Of a stretch of DNA of 64,000 nucleotides, positions 1-26,225 are shown piece by piece; position 1 is the first letter of the stretch, and every line of letters begins with the position of its first letter. A program made the translations under genes and the position numbers. This DNA is from Bugula neritina (lineage: Eukaryota; Bryozoa; Gymnolaemata; Cheilostomatida; Bugulidae), in contig OZ037765.1 of NCBI GenBank assembly GCA_964035545.1, positions 6,646,698 through 6,710,697 on the forward strand, written 5' to 3'. Under the pieces are notes generated by a model. It made no database searches. It was given only the letters and a program-made list of their open reading frames with translations, and was not told the DNA's origin.

Positions 1-54
1 TATGTCCATATACGTATGCTAAGGATTTTATTTTGCTGTTGGTCTCTTTTTTAG

Positions 55-14678
<14,624 letters not shown>

Positions 14679-15204
14679 AGTTTTCTACATGAAGTTTGTA
14701 TCCCAGAATTATCCACGCAAAATATCACATTTATTTTAGTATTCTTCTGATTTTTAGACGCATCATTTATCAGCATACCTTGTAAAGTATGTTTGTATTA
14801 TTGTAGCAAAATCATGGTTTATATGATATGTAAATAAGGGGCTTTCTTTCCTTTTACAGTCATTTTGATAAAATTGGTAATTCAGTTTTTTAATATGCTG
14901 TGAAGCTTTAAATGACTGCCAACAATTTGAATGTGATTACATGTTGGTCTCCTATAATTTTCAATTTTTTAGAAGACAAATTTGTAAATTATTGTGTGCT
15001 TTGCAACATTTACTTAGAATTTTATATTATAAAACTTATATTTATAATATGCAAAATATTCACCGCACTATAAATAATATATACTTACTCATTTAACTGC
15101 ATGGGGTTGCATGACTATGTGCTTAGTAAACTGTGTTAACAATTGTCAGTAGTATTATTTAACACGGTGCCTTTTTTTAGAAATTCTGTACACTTTTGTT
15201 ATCC

Positions 15205-15210
15205 AATAAA
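15205..15210 (+). terminator. MAGI poly(A) signal
   Basis: AATAAA about 530 bp after the MAGI stop codon. Another AATAAA overlaps the stop codon itself (14675) but is too close to be the main signal. Confidence 0.6.
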
Positions 15211-15223
15211 GCCTTTTTACATG

Positions 15224-15229
15224 TTTATT
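15224..15229 (-). terminator. MCUR1-like gene poly(A) signal
   Basis: TTTATT on the plus strand is AATAAA on the minus strand. It lies about 200 bp after the minus-strand stop codon and faces the MAGI signal only 13 bp away. Confidence 0.55.
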
Positions 15230-15425
15230 AAGAAAAAATTGATATGTATAATTATTTTCTACCATCAACATGTACAAAAAAAAGCACAAAATTAAAAACA
15301 TACTTGAAACCTGGTGAATAAATATTCATCATTGATTAGATTTCACCATTTTGGTAAAAAGAAAATAAACTCACTAGAAGAATTAACTATTCGAAGCTTG
15401 ACATGCAGAGCAAGCTGAAATAAAA

Positions 15426-17212
15426 CTATGACTTGTAAATTCTGTAAAGACCCAAGGCTATGGTTAAACTAGAGACTATTGAACCACCAATGAACTTGTA
15501 GATGTCATTCTTGTAGCGTTCAAAAGTAGTCTCCAGAGTGCCTAATTCCGCTGTCATTTTGGTGGTAAGATTGGCTATACTCTTCTCAACCATGGAATGT
15601 TCATCTTTAGACCTGCTCCTCTCCATGTTTATATCTAGAGTCAACTGGTTCTTCACTTGCCTCACATCTTCGGTCATCTGCAAGTGCGAGTTATGTTAAA
15701 TATGTTAAAAAGCAAAACCGTGTGCTCCAGAACAATGCAATAAAATACAATAAAACCACTAATAGATGTTACTTTTACAAGCACATACCTGCGATTTGTG
15801 TTGAGATAACAAGAGTTTCAACTTTTCATTCTCATTTCTCAAGTCACTCAATTCACTTTTTTCTAAGATAGTCATATCTTTACGTAAGGCTCCGATATGA
15901 GCCATAACCTGTTCCCTCATCACGTCCTAAAAACCATCAATGGTACATCATTTTACTCTGCTGATAGTAGTAAAATCTAGCATATCAAGGTTCAATTAAT
16001 GACAATACAATTTAAAATGACAGATGTCTGCCCATATTATGCCAAAATGAATTCGAATTTGCATAGCAGAAAAACCTACAAGAGCAGCTTTTTCAACACA
16101 ATACTTTCTTTGTTCTTTTAAAGCATCATTCATCAACTGTGTAAATGTATAAGTGATACACTCTGCTTGCTCTAGAGTGAATCCTGCAAAAAATAGGAAG
16201 AACTGCTTAAATCTAAAATCAAAATTCTCATTTCCAGCACTTTGTAGTATTATAATTAGAGAATTGAAGCATATTGTTGTTAGACTCTTAAACTAGGGTT
16301 TATGATACAACAGAGTAAAACTGCCTTATAAACATACATACATATTTAATATATCAAGTAACTGAAACTTTCCAATAGCAAAGTAAATATTTTGATAAAA
16401 TTTAAAACTGAGTTGCTTATGTTACTTTACAACATTCATGGACTTGCAAACATTTCAAACAAATAATATATTAAAAGGCCGTTTAAAAGCCCATAAACTA
16501 AATTTTATTATGAGCTATTTTCATTGAATAGATTACAAAATAATTTTGGACGGTTCTAAATATACTGTACAGTTACCTTTTTTTGTAAAGACTTTTATCA
16601 AAGCATAAGTGTCTACCATAATGTTGTCATGGGAAAGTTGTGAAGAACCATACTCAGTTGAATCATAAGATTCAGCAATTTCTTTCTTCAACTCTGGATT
16701 ATGCTCTAATGACTTCCGAACTAGAAAATTTAAATTCACATCAATATATTAAATGTTGAGATACTAAAAATGGTTGATTTAACTTCTACAAAATACTTCT
16801 CCCAACTTCCTTTGCTATCAGAGTCAATAAAGGATCCATCAGAAGTACTAATGCTTTGGCATTTTCAACAATCACACATGAAGTTTGTTCAAAATTACCT
16901 TTTTACAAGATCAAAATGCAAAATGCCCACTTGATAAATTTACTTACTGGATTCATGCAGTAATGTATCTTCGTTTACCGTAACTGAGGAATCATCAGCT
17001 AGTAATAGAGATGTCACAGATAAGTTCCTAGTTTGCTTTAATTTTGAATCGATTAACTGGATATTAGAAGATCTTTTATGACACAGACTTAATTGCCGAA
17101 CACTAGAGAAAGTTCTCAACATGCTTCTGGTGTGTAGGAAGCAAGGTGATGCAACATCTAAAGTTCTAATGGGAACTGTACCAACACAAAGTGCCAGTGA
17201 TGAAATGTTCAT
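15426..17212 (-). CDS. MCUR1: MCUR1/CCDC90-family mitochondrial inner-membrane protein
   Basis: Members of this family (MCUR1, CCDC90B, yeast Fmp32) are coiled-coil inner-membrane proteins. MCUR1 has been linked to the mitochondrial calcium uniporter and to respiratory-complex assembly. Five exons (16948-17212, 16577-16720, 16080-16183, 15789-15926, 15426-15677) give about 300 residues. The N-terminal ~85 residues are rich in Ser, Arg and Leu, like a mitochondrial presequence. The family segment follows (MVDTYALIKVFTKKGFTLEQ), then a long coiled coil, then one C-terminal membrane segment near residues 276-297 (IVSSLTIALGLYRIY). A strong acceptor (TTTACAG) ends one base before the start codon, so a leader exon or spliced leader must supply the rest of the 5' end. 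MCUR1 and CCDC90B cannot be separated here. Confidence 0.88.
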
Positions 17213-20200
17213 TCTGTAAAACAAAAATAATCATTTTATTTTTTATTCTTGAATACAAATTCATTTTCAAAATAACTAATTAAAATTAGACCATTGCTAT
17301 TAGCAGTTCATGGTTTAAGCTTTATTTTTCGTTTCAAGTCTAATTTTCAAGTCTGATTGTTCTGAATACTTGGTTAAAAGCAAGATCAACCGTCCTTCAT
17401 TTCAATTATAAACACAGAGGCTTGAGTTATTCTGACCTAATAACAATTATAAATGTGATTATTTTGGACTTTATTATAAGAATGTAACAACTAACATGTA
17501 TCATTATATAATTTATGTCAACATAAACATGAACAACATCAACATGGCATTGCCATGTTTATAAAATAGAATCACAATGATGAACAAAATGATAAATCAT
17601 AATCATAATGCCAATGGTAATACACTAATACTAATAGTTAATGGTATAGTAATTGTAATTTCAATACTAACTTTAAATAATTACTATTTTTAGTCAAAAA
17701 TAATATTAAATTTAATATTAGTATAACTAATAGTAATACTAATAGTAATACTAATATCAATAAGAAATAGTAATACTTAGAGTTACACTATCAGTCTTAC
17801 TAATACAGTAAAACTAAAAGTAATACTAATACTATTACTATTTCTATGACTACCACTACCAGTATCAGTATGAGTATGAGTATCAGCATCAGTATTACTT
17901 GCACTATAAGTATAACTTAATGTATAATTCATTTAAACTATAAGTAATGAATACTGCGATTGTGATTATATTATAATACATAACATCAACACGGTGATAG
18001 TCATACTCATACTGATGATCATCATTATCATAATTATTAATTAGAAGACTTCGTTACAAGCCATGATGATGAACTGATCCAAAGTCGCTTGAACCAGCAC
18101 TAGGTTGCTGGTCACTGAGAGTCCGTGCATTAGTTTGGTGGTCTCGAGCTTGGAGAATACTGTGTGTAGTGTATACAAATACTGTACTCAGTAACTCCCA
18201 ACTTGGTGCTGATTCTAGCAATATTTGAACATCATAGTCCTTTCTCCCCCATATGGGTCATATCAATGATAGGATCGAATACAAACCAGCAAGGTGAAGG
18301 TTGACCGCCGAGGTCACTCACACTGAACTAGAAACCTGGTAAATGTAGCAAAAGAAGTTATGTTCTCGCAAAAATTATAACTGTGCCCCAAACCAAAATT
18401 TTTAAAGAAAATTAAAGAGCTCAATCTCATAAAATTTCTCTACCTAAATCAGTAAATAAGTGGTGGTCACAGTAACCTACACCTGAAGTTTGAAACATAA
18501 TGAATTTCATTTAAAAAAATATTAATATCACTACCATAAATTAACATTTTAGGAAACAATTACTTGTAGACTGTGCTATTTTTTTCTTCTTGTCGTGGAA
18601 ACTCTAGCTCACTGGTTAAAAACACAACTCTGGTTAGAATCTGTACAGTCCACTTCAGAGCATGTTTCCAGCATAAAACACATTACAGTAGAATGCTAAC
18701 AATTATAATACAATTGTTTGGGTTCTTTGTCTGCAAGGAGTGGGGGCAGATGTGACGCTTTATGTAAGCTAGTATGAAAGGTACAATAACCCAATACTAA
18801 CAAACCATTGCATAGTACTATAATCGCTTAAAGTAGTAGTGATAGCACTCAAAGTTGTGCAAAAATAATATAATTATAAACAGTTAAATAATGAGGAAAG
18901 TGATTACAAATATTGTATACATAAGAACAAAAACTCAGGAATATATGTACAGTGTACTTCATGTTCAAAGCCTATCACTAATGGTGAGTGGGTAGTTTGG
19001 TGGGATGAGAATAGTTGACTATTATTGTACATCATCATCATACAGATCTATAACAACTTAGTTAAAGTTGGACACCAAATCCTATTACATTTTCTACCCG
19101 CAATGCCAAGAGATTTTTGTTATGAACCTTTAATTTTGTTCTATCAACATACCCGGTCTTTCCATAGATTGATCTCAGTTCAATCTCAGCCAGTTCGATC
19201 CCAAAAATATAGTAGAGAGTACATAGAAAATGTTTTGTCAACCATAATGATTAGCACACAGAAGTTGACAATTATTTATAATTTATATCCTGTAGGCATT
19301 TAAAAGCATGATAGTTAGCAATTATAGGCAAAATGTATTTTTTACTTTTAATGTGTACAAACTGTGAATATTATTTCATGTATGAGAAAAATTAGGGCAC
19401 ACAATATATTTGCTGCTTCAAACTAACTGCTTTGGTAAAAAATCTGGGACTTTGTTGTGCTCAAAACAGATTATTTATTTTGGTTGTCTTATTTTAGCAC
19501 TGGCCATAACAAAAACTAATACTAAGAGGCAATATTGATAAACTAAATTCATGTTAGTCAATTATTGTGCAATGCTGAAGATTAAAATTTTATATGATCG
19601 AAGACTAGTTGCTGTTGGGAAATATAATGTATATACTTGCACCATGACTATAATGTATGCTGTATAGTGCAGTACCTAAAATACCACAAATTATGCTGAT
19701 TTTTGATGCGAAAGTATTAAAAATGAATGGTCAGTTGTGAAAAAATATAAATGTATTTTATAGAACAGACCTCAAATTTGTTTGGTAATAGATTTGGTGG
19801 AGGAAGATAGCAAATGTTAATGATTTTAGTAGAGGGCCATTAAAAGCATGTGCCTGTCTCCAAGATGATTAAGCAACAATGTACAGAATGCGGATGCGAT
19901 GGAAGTGAACTGTTTTGTTGACTAGAACAAACATTTGAAATAGTAATTGTAACAGTAAGTAGGCACTGTCAATATCAAGTAGTTACTTGTTGCATTGATG
20001 ATGTCATGTCACTCCATGAAAAATTTGAACTGAAGATTTCCATTCTGTTAATATAATTTGAAAGGAATGGAAATTATTTAATGTCTAAAATAAGTTCTAC
20101 ACAATCATGGTCTATTGGAAGTACTTCAGTGAATGTAATTGTCATCTTATGAATACCCGTGAGCCAAAAGGTTTGGGTTAGAGTATAGAACTCATTGCTG

Positions 20201-20754
20201 GACATTGCTGTATGGAAGTTTCTAGATTGTAATTGAAAAATAAAAGTATTTTATTACACAAATAAGACACATAAAATGCAGCGATTTTTGATGGACATAT
20301 TATTTTTTCCTTTTAATAATCTCTTGTGTATAAGAAGTTGACAACTAAAACAGAAAGTCGTGACACTTCAAAGTGAAGATTATATTAGTTGGTGCTAGAG
20401 AAGCTTTATTACTCAAGAAATATACATAAATTTTGAAAGGTGTGATAACCACAAAAGGCAGATAATATACGGAGAGTCTATTTCAATTTTAACATTCATA
20501 CTAAACGTCATACTTCCCTAGCCATTTAAAAAATAAAATCAATATGAGGACTTGCTGCAATAACCAAGTAGCTTACATAAAGGCAACATTGAATTAGCAG
20601 TATATACCATATCAGAAACATCCAGTGCACATTTATACTTTAATTAACAAATATCAAATGATATCCCCATATCCCATAAGATATGTATGAATTGCCAAAA
20701 TTTGAGTAAATAAAGAGAAAGAAAGAGGAAATGAAGCCAGCCAATAGGATGGAG
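17213..20754. other. Intergenic DNA between the MCUR1-like gene and endosulfine
   Basis: No convincing gene. 17640-17900 is degenerate ACT/AGT-type simple repeat. 18040-18350 is a GC-richer block without a usable frame, possibly a decayed repeat. The rest is AT-rich, and the longest frames lack family signature and splice support. The endosulfine 3' UTR probably occupies its right end; a minus-strand AATAAA occurs near 20250. Confidence 0.6.
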
Positions 20755-23038
20755 TTATTTATCTACATGGTGAGGAGAGACAGGTTCGTCTACGACCAGA
20801 CTGCTAGTACGATGGGTGACCCTCTTGTGGACCTCCTCAGCCGTCGGTATAGCATTTCCTGTAGACTCGGTAAGTAGCGTCTTTTCCGTCTGTGTCAAGA
20901 TGGCCTTGTGACCCAACTTACTCTTTGTCATATTGTAATCACCAGAGTCAAAGAACTTTTGCTATAATTAGAAAACATAAGCTAAATGAGTATGTAGTAT
21001 AATCAGCAAGATTCTAAAAAATATAGCAATAAGATCGCCAAGTCAGTGTATAATCTGCTTTAAAATTAACTAGATGTGGAAGTGCTTCTTTTTAACATAT
21101 ATAGAACATAATTTTTCTAGAATGTTAAATTTGTACAAGTTCATATAATACAAGTTATACAATCACAGGATGAAAGATCATTATCAATGAGGCATGCATA
21201 CTAATTAAAGTTGTCCCCCCAACTTTACCTAATGAACTTGAAGCTTAAGGGATGAAAAGTGTTTATCCATAACTTAATCATCAACTTTGTGGAAAAAAAT
21301 ATTTGCGGTAAAATTTGAAAAAGGTAAACTTGAAACAATTTGTGTGACTATTTGTTTATCCAGCTAAGTGACAGCTAGGATACAAATTTCATTCCTCATT
21401 GTTAAGAGATCAACTTTAATAGTGGGTTAACTAGAAGATGCACTATCATAGAGGACACAACCCTCAATTAAAAATTTAGTAATGTGGACTAGTAATAAGG
21501 GTTTATTGCAATTGTAAAATTACCAAATATCATTTCAATTTATAGAAACTATTATCTACAAGAGACTATGGCCATTATCTATTATCAAGCTACACAACAA
21601 GTACTTAAATGACAGTCACAACATTTAGTAAGTTCTGGAACATTCCACAAACACATACTCCTTTGTGAATCCTTTTGTGAAGCAGAGCTGATCCACCACC
21701 AGGGGCTCTGTTTAGTTGAGGGTACTTCTTCTTCAACTTCTCCATTTCCTCTGCCTCAGTCTGCGACACAATGAAACACAACCTCTTGAGAAGGAATTTA
21801 CATAATCAATACTAATAATAATATTATGTTGAAAAGAGTGTAGCTGGCTAAACATGCAGTTTTGAAGACACACTTATTTAAAGTTCATCTGAAGAGAGCT
21901 TAATCAGTTTTCTAACAAACTTTATTACACTAACTTCCAACTTAAGTGTAGTGGGTCCACTGAACCACAGATATGAACTGGTAGCACCATAATTTGATTA
22001 GCAGTAATTCTCAACAAAATGGTGTTATTAACCACGTGAGGGGACGTGTAGCAACACCCATCTCTATTTGTCCTCATAGAACTACGTCTTATTTAATTAC
22101 ATTTGATTCAGCAATAACTTCGTATTTAAACAGCTTTAACCTACATTTTCATGTTTTGTCAATGTTATTCAATAATTCAGTAGCCAAACACTTGAGTTTA
22201 AGTCATCGGAAGCCAAAATGTACAACTTTATTGAGCATTGTTGGACAACTCCTATATCCTTATCCCTTACTACTTAGCCTACTGCTACGTATTTTCATGT
22301 ATTTGAACAATGAAGTATATTGTCTAATATCACAACTCAGGAAAATATGATATTTCATCATGATTATACAAATCTAGAATAAAACTAGTGGAGTTTTGAA
22401 GCTGAAGAAGATGGCTCTCAAGGTTAGATAAATAGCTAAACAATGATTTTACTCACATAAAAAGTTACAGTGTTCAGTTCTATTACAATCACTGCAGAGA
22501 AATGAAGTTTTTATAAAATTGTATTCTACACAATTACTATTACGGCTATAACTTTTTAAAAATTACATTCTACTTCTAAATTAAAATTTATATTGGACAG
22601 GAACTTTTTGCTATATAACACAGCATTAAATTACTTCATTAGTTAAGGTTTTGAAGCAAAATTGTCAATAGAATGCATTATTGATAGCTAATCAAAAACT
22701 CTTTTTGATACTTAAGGTTTCTCTATACCTGCATCAAAGTTTAAAACAATACTAAATTTACATTATAGATATTTAGTGCTATGCATTTTCGAAATCGTAT
22801 ATTTAAAATAATATTGGCTGAAAGCAATATACAGAACCAATCCTTTAAAATAATCACAATTGATTCGGAATTATACAAATTTGTGTGGTTATGGAAATGG
22901 GTATTTTATGCAAGTTTACACCAAAAATGCCACAACTAAACTAACATTTACCTGTGCAGGCTGCTTGAACACTTCCGAGTCTTGCTCTTCCCGGCCGGCC
23001 AGACAGGGTTCGTTCTGATTGATATTTTCGTCAGACAT
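20755..23038 (-). CDS. ENSA: Alpha-endosulfine / ARPP19
   Basis: Small, disordered inhibitor of PP2A-B55. Once phosphorylated by Greatwall kinase at the Ser of FDSGDY, it blocks the phosphatase and supports mitotic entry. Three exons (22952-23038, 21659-21760, 20755-20961) join in phase to 131 residues, close to the usual ~110-120. The start MSDENINQNE is the first ATG of the frame. Exon 2 carries the conserved lead-in (KLKKKYPQLNRAPGGGSALL). Exon 3 opens with QKFFDSGDYNM, so the target Ser is residue 69. The C-terminal HRTSSLVV matches the protein kinase A site region of vertebrate members, followed by an extension (DEPVSPHHVDK). ENSA and ARPP19 are vertebrate duplicates, so the name here stands for their common ancestor. 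Confidence 0.95.
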
Positions 23039-23290
23039 GATGATGAAATTAGAAGGGAATATTATAGAATGAGGTCTAACAGTGAGAGTGACAGCTTCAG
23101 CTTTGTGACCTTAACTTTACGGAACTGGATGAGGATTTAAATTTTTTATCTGCAAATACATGAACATGGATATCAAGACTCAAAAATCAATATAGAAATA
23201 TGATCAGCAAGTACAGACCAACTGAAAGTAAAAGTAAGTTTGATTAGCTAAATTTCAAGTGAAATTATCATCTTAAATACTTTACATCAA

Positions 23291-23670
23291 CTAAAGCTCG
23301 ATGTACACAGGCCGATTTTGCAACAAAATCGGCCGAAAAACTGTCAGCCAATTTTGTTGGGCTATAAAATTTATCGGCTGATTTTGCTTTTGGCTGATTT
23401 TTCGACCGCTTTTCACAATTTAGCCTGATCAATTTCTCGCAAATATTCGGTTGAACCAGCCAATCACAAGGTGGCAAAAATCCCCATTGTTGAAATCATT
23501 TCAGGTCAGGGAGCATTTGTACCCAGTCGTGGTCTGGGGTTATATAGACTGAGAGCCATCCGCCAATAAAACGCAAGCAGAAAAATAACGCGGGACATAA
23601 AAATAATTTAGATTTTTCGGCCGATTGCAAAATCAGTCAAAATACCCAGCCTGTGTACATGCACCTTTAG
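23291..23670. mobile_element. MITE-like element with terminal inverted repeats
   Basis: A 380-bp element begins with CTAAAGCTCGATGTACACAG and ends with the inverted counterpart TGTGTACATGCACCTTTAG. The terminal repeats are 22 bp (24 with flanking AA/TT) and differ at three positions. Subterminal copies of CGGCCGATT and GCAAAATC appear in both orientations. It holds no transposase frame. A target duplication is not clear. It lies about 250 bp upstream of the endosulfine start codon. Confidence 0.8.
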
Positions 23671-26205
23671 TTTACCACTGGTTCATTAGCAATTTTACTT
23701 CAATATAAATCCAACTTACTAAAGTTCAATAAAATAGAAATGGAAGTTTAAATGTCCAGTTTATTCTGCATTAAGATTATAACTTTAAATGTCAGGAAGA
23801 ACTTTGGTTTGTATACTAAATTCAACGGTGAAGTAAAAGTGATTTATATACCTCATGCTAACAATTATCGTCATTCTAATAGTAATAGGCATATAGATCC
23901 AAAAAAATCAAAATCAAGGGTAATAGAAATAGTTATTGAGCAATAATGATTATTGCAATTACAAATACCCTGTCATAGTCATAGACCTGTGCCAATTAAT
24001 TATGTGAATTTCATTATACATATTTAGTGTTTTTTTAAAATAAAACTTACAGTAGAAATTTTAGTTCTGATTATACCTATAGTAGATGTTACAGCCATGA
24101 TCATTTTCATTCAATTCTATTATTAGCAGCATCAGTATGATATAGGCTACTAACTTTAATCAACATTATGATTATAATTGTTTACATTTATTTTTCTTTA
24201 TTACAGTAATAATCTTCCTAACAAACATAATATAAATATATTCATATCAAAATTGGTTATGATCAGATTATTACCAACAATACAATAGCATGATAATAAT
24301 AATTATATATAATCTATCAATTACTATATTACCAGATTTAAAAGTTGCCAGTTATAGTAGTAATACTAAATTAATAAAGCATAACTATCACTATGAGTAT
24401 TATTAATAGTAAAACTAATGGTAATAATAATAATTACCACTTATTTATACTAATTCTAGTAATACTAATGGTAATAGCAACAGACATTCACATTTTGATT
24501 TAGCGTCTGCTTAATATTCACATAAACATTGACTTGGTAAATCACTAAATGTAATAGATATAAACTAGTAACATTGACAATAAATGAATATTAATAACAA
24601 TAATAATAATAATTGCTATACTTATACTTATAGTTGAACTTAATGTTACTGTAAGTGTAATCACTTTATCATTTTGATTATACTAAATAAAATTAAATAA
24701 CATAAATCTATTTATAATAATTATTATTATTAAATTTAATATAAATAAATATAAATCACTATTATTACTTAAACTATTATTATAATATTAATATCAATAT
24801 TAATTTAATGATATAAAACTCTAAAAGTAAAACTCACTAAAAGTAAAAGTAAAACTTAAACTAAGAGTAAGAGTAAGTTAAGTCACACTCAACCTGAACC
24901 TCAAGAGCTAAACCTGAAAAATTTATTTTATTGGCCCAATCTGAATCTCGACTATAATTATGTGGGTTGCACTTACACCGAGCTTTAGAAAGTCAAAGTG
25001 AGTTTCATAAAGATAACTGGAATGTTGTCACGGTTATGGTTGCAACAAATCACGTTGAGAGTGCTGAAAGTTAAGAGAAACAATTAACACCGTTGCAGCG
25101 CTAGTACTAGTTTGAAATGATACTAAACGACAAATAGAGTAGACCAATAGCGTTACTGTGTTCGATCGATGATCCAATAGCATGTTTATACTAATTTGCA
25201 TCGATACATTTAATATGTCTGCTTCCAATGAACAGCAATGAGCAGAGCTATTTTTCAACTTGCACAATTATAATTTGTTTAATGCAAAGAAATACATATA
25301 TGTATAAAGTGATAATTATAGGTGTCATGGCTTCCAAGTTCTACTGATATTATAACTATTAGTTTAAGTTAATAGCTACTAGTAGTAGTACTACTACTAC
25401 TAGTACTACTACTAGCAGTATTACTATTACTATAATACTATTAGTATTAGTATTAGTATTACTATTAGATTTAGTATTAGTATTACTATTACTATTAGTA
25501 TTAGTAGGGCCTATTAGTATTACTATTACTATTAGTATTACTATTAGTGTTAGTGTTACTGTTAGTATTAGATTTACTTTTAGTATTACTATTAGTATTA
25601 GTATTTCTATTAGTACTACTACTAGTACTAGTACTACTATTAGTAGTAGTAGTAGACTAGTAATACTAGTAGTAGTGGTAGTGCCAGTGGTAGTAGTAGC
25701 AGTAGACGTAGTAGTACTAGTAGTAGTAGTACTACTACTACTAGTACTAGACTACTAGTAGTACTAGTAGTAGTACTAGTATTTATTGGTATTATTAATA
25801 CTAATAGTAATAGTAATAGCATTTCCTTTTTTGCACATTCTATTTTTCTTGGTTTTTATTTATATACAAAATTTATTGCAGCATATGAAAAGCTACTATG
25901 CTAAAGCTGATAGAGAGTTGTATCATGAATGATGAATATTTATGTGTAAAAGTAAAACTAAAAGATTACCAGCTCAGTATTATATTTCATTAGGCTATAA
26001 AGGTTTTTTGGTATCTAAGCTTATATTTTAACAGCAGGTGTTTGAATTTAATAAAAAAAAACATTTGAAGCATTTAACAAGTGTAGTTTAGTTTTGGTGG
26101 CAATGTGCATTGCGCCACTAAAACAGTAACAATGCTATTAAGTATTATGACTGTATACTTTTTACCTGCTGTTTATATTGCTTTAAATATTTTACTCTGT
26201 TTTAG
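23671..26205. other. Repeat-rich DNA between endosulfine and PIGO
   Basis: No gene seen. AT-rich DNA with degenerate TAATA/ACTAAT tracts (about 24360-24880), a short mixed-sequence part around 24890-25270, then the dense ACT/AGT array. The minus-strand leucine/valine-rich frame at 25640-25822 is only a translation of that repeat. Confidence 0.7.
25376..25822. repeat. Strand-switching ACT/AGT trinucleotide array
   Basis: About 450 bp built almost only of ACT, AGT, ATT and AGG-type triplets. Runs of ACT and of its complement AGT alternate, so neighbouring stretches are complementary and can pair as hairpins. Fewer, more decayed stretches of the same type occur near 17700, 24400, 41500 and 51620. 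Confidence 0.9.
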
Positions 26206-26225
26206 AGTCTGTGTTGTGGTAGACA

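Noticed and set aside
21994-22350. 118-codon plus-strand frame in an endosulfine intron
   Set aside because: No family signature or splice context; probably chance or decayed repeat.
23268-23477. 69-codon minus-strand frame upstream of endosulfine
   Set aside because: It lies largely inside the MITE and translates its inverted repeats.
25640-25822. Leu/Val-rich minus-strand frame resembling a membrane protein
   Set aside because: Pure translation of the ACT/AGT array.
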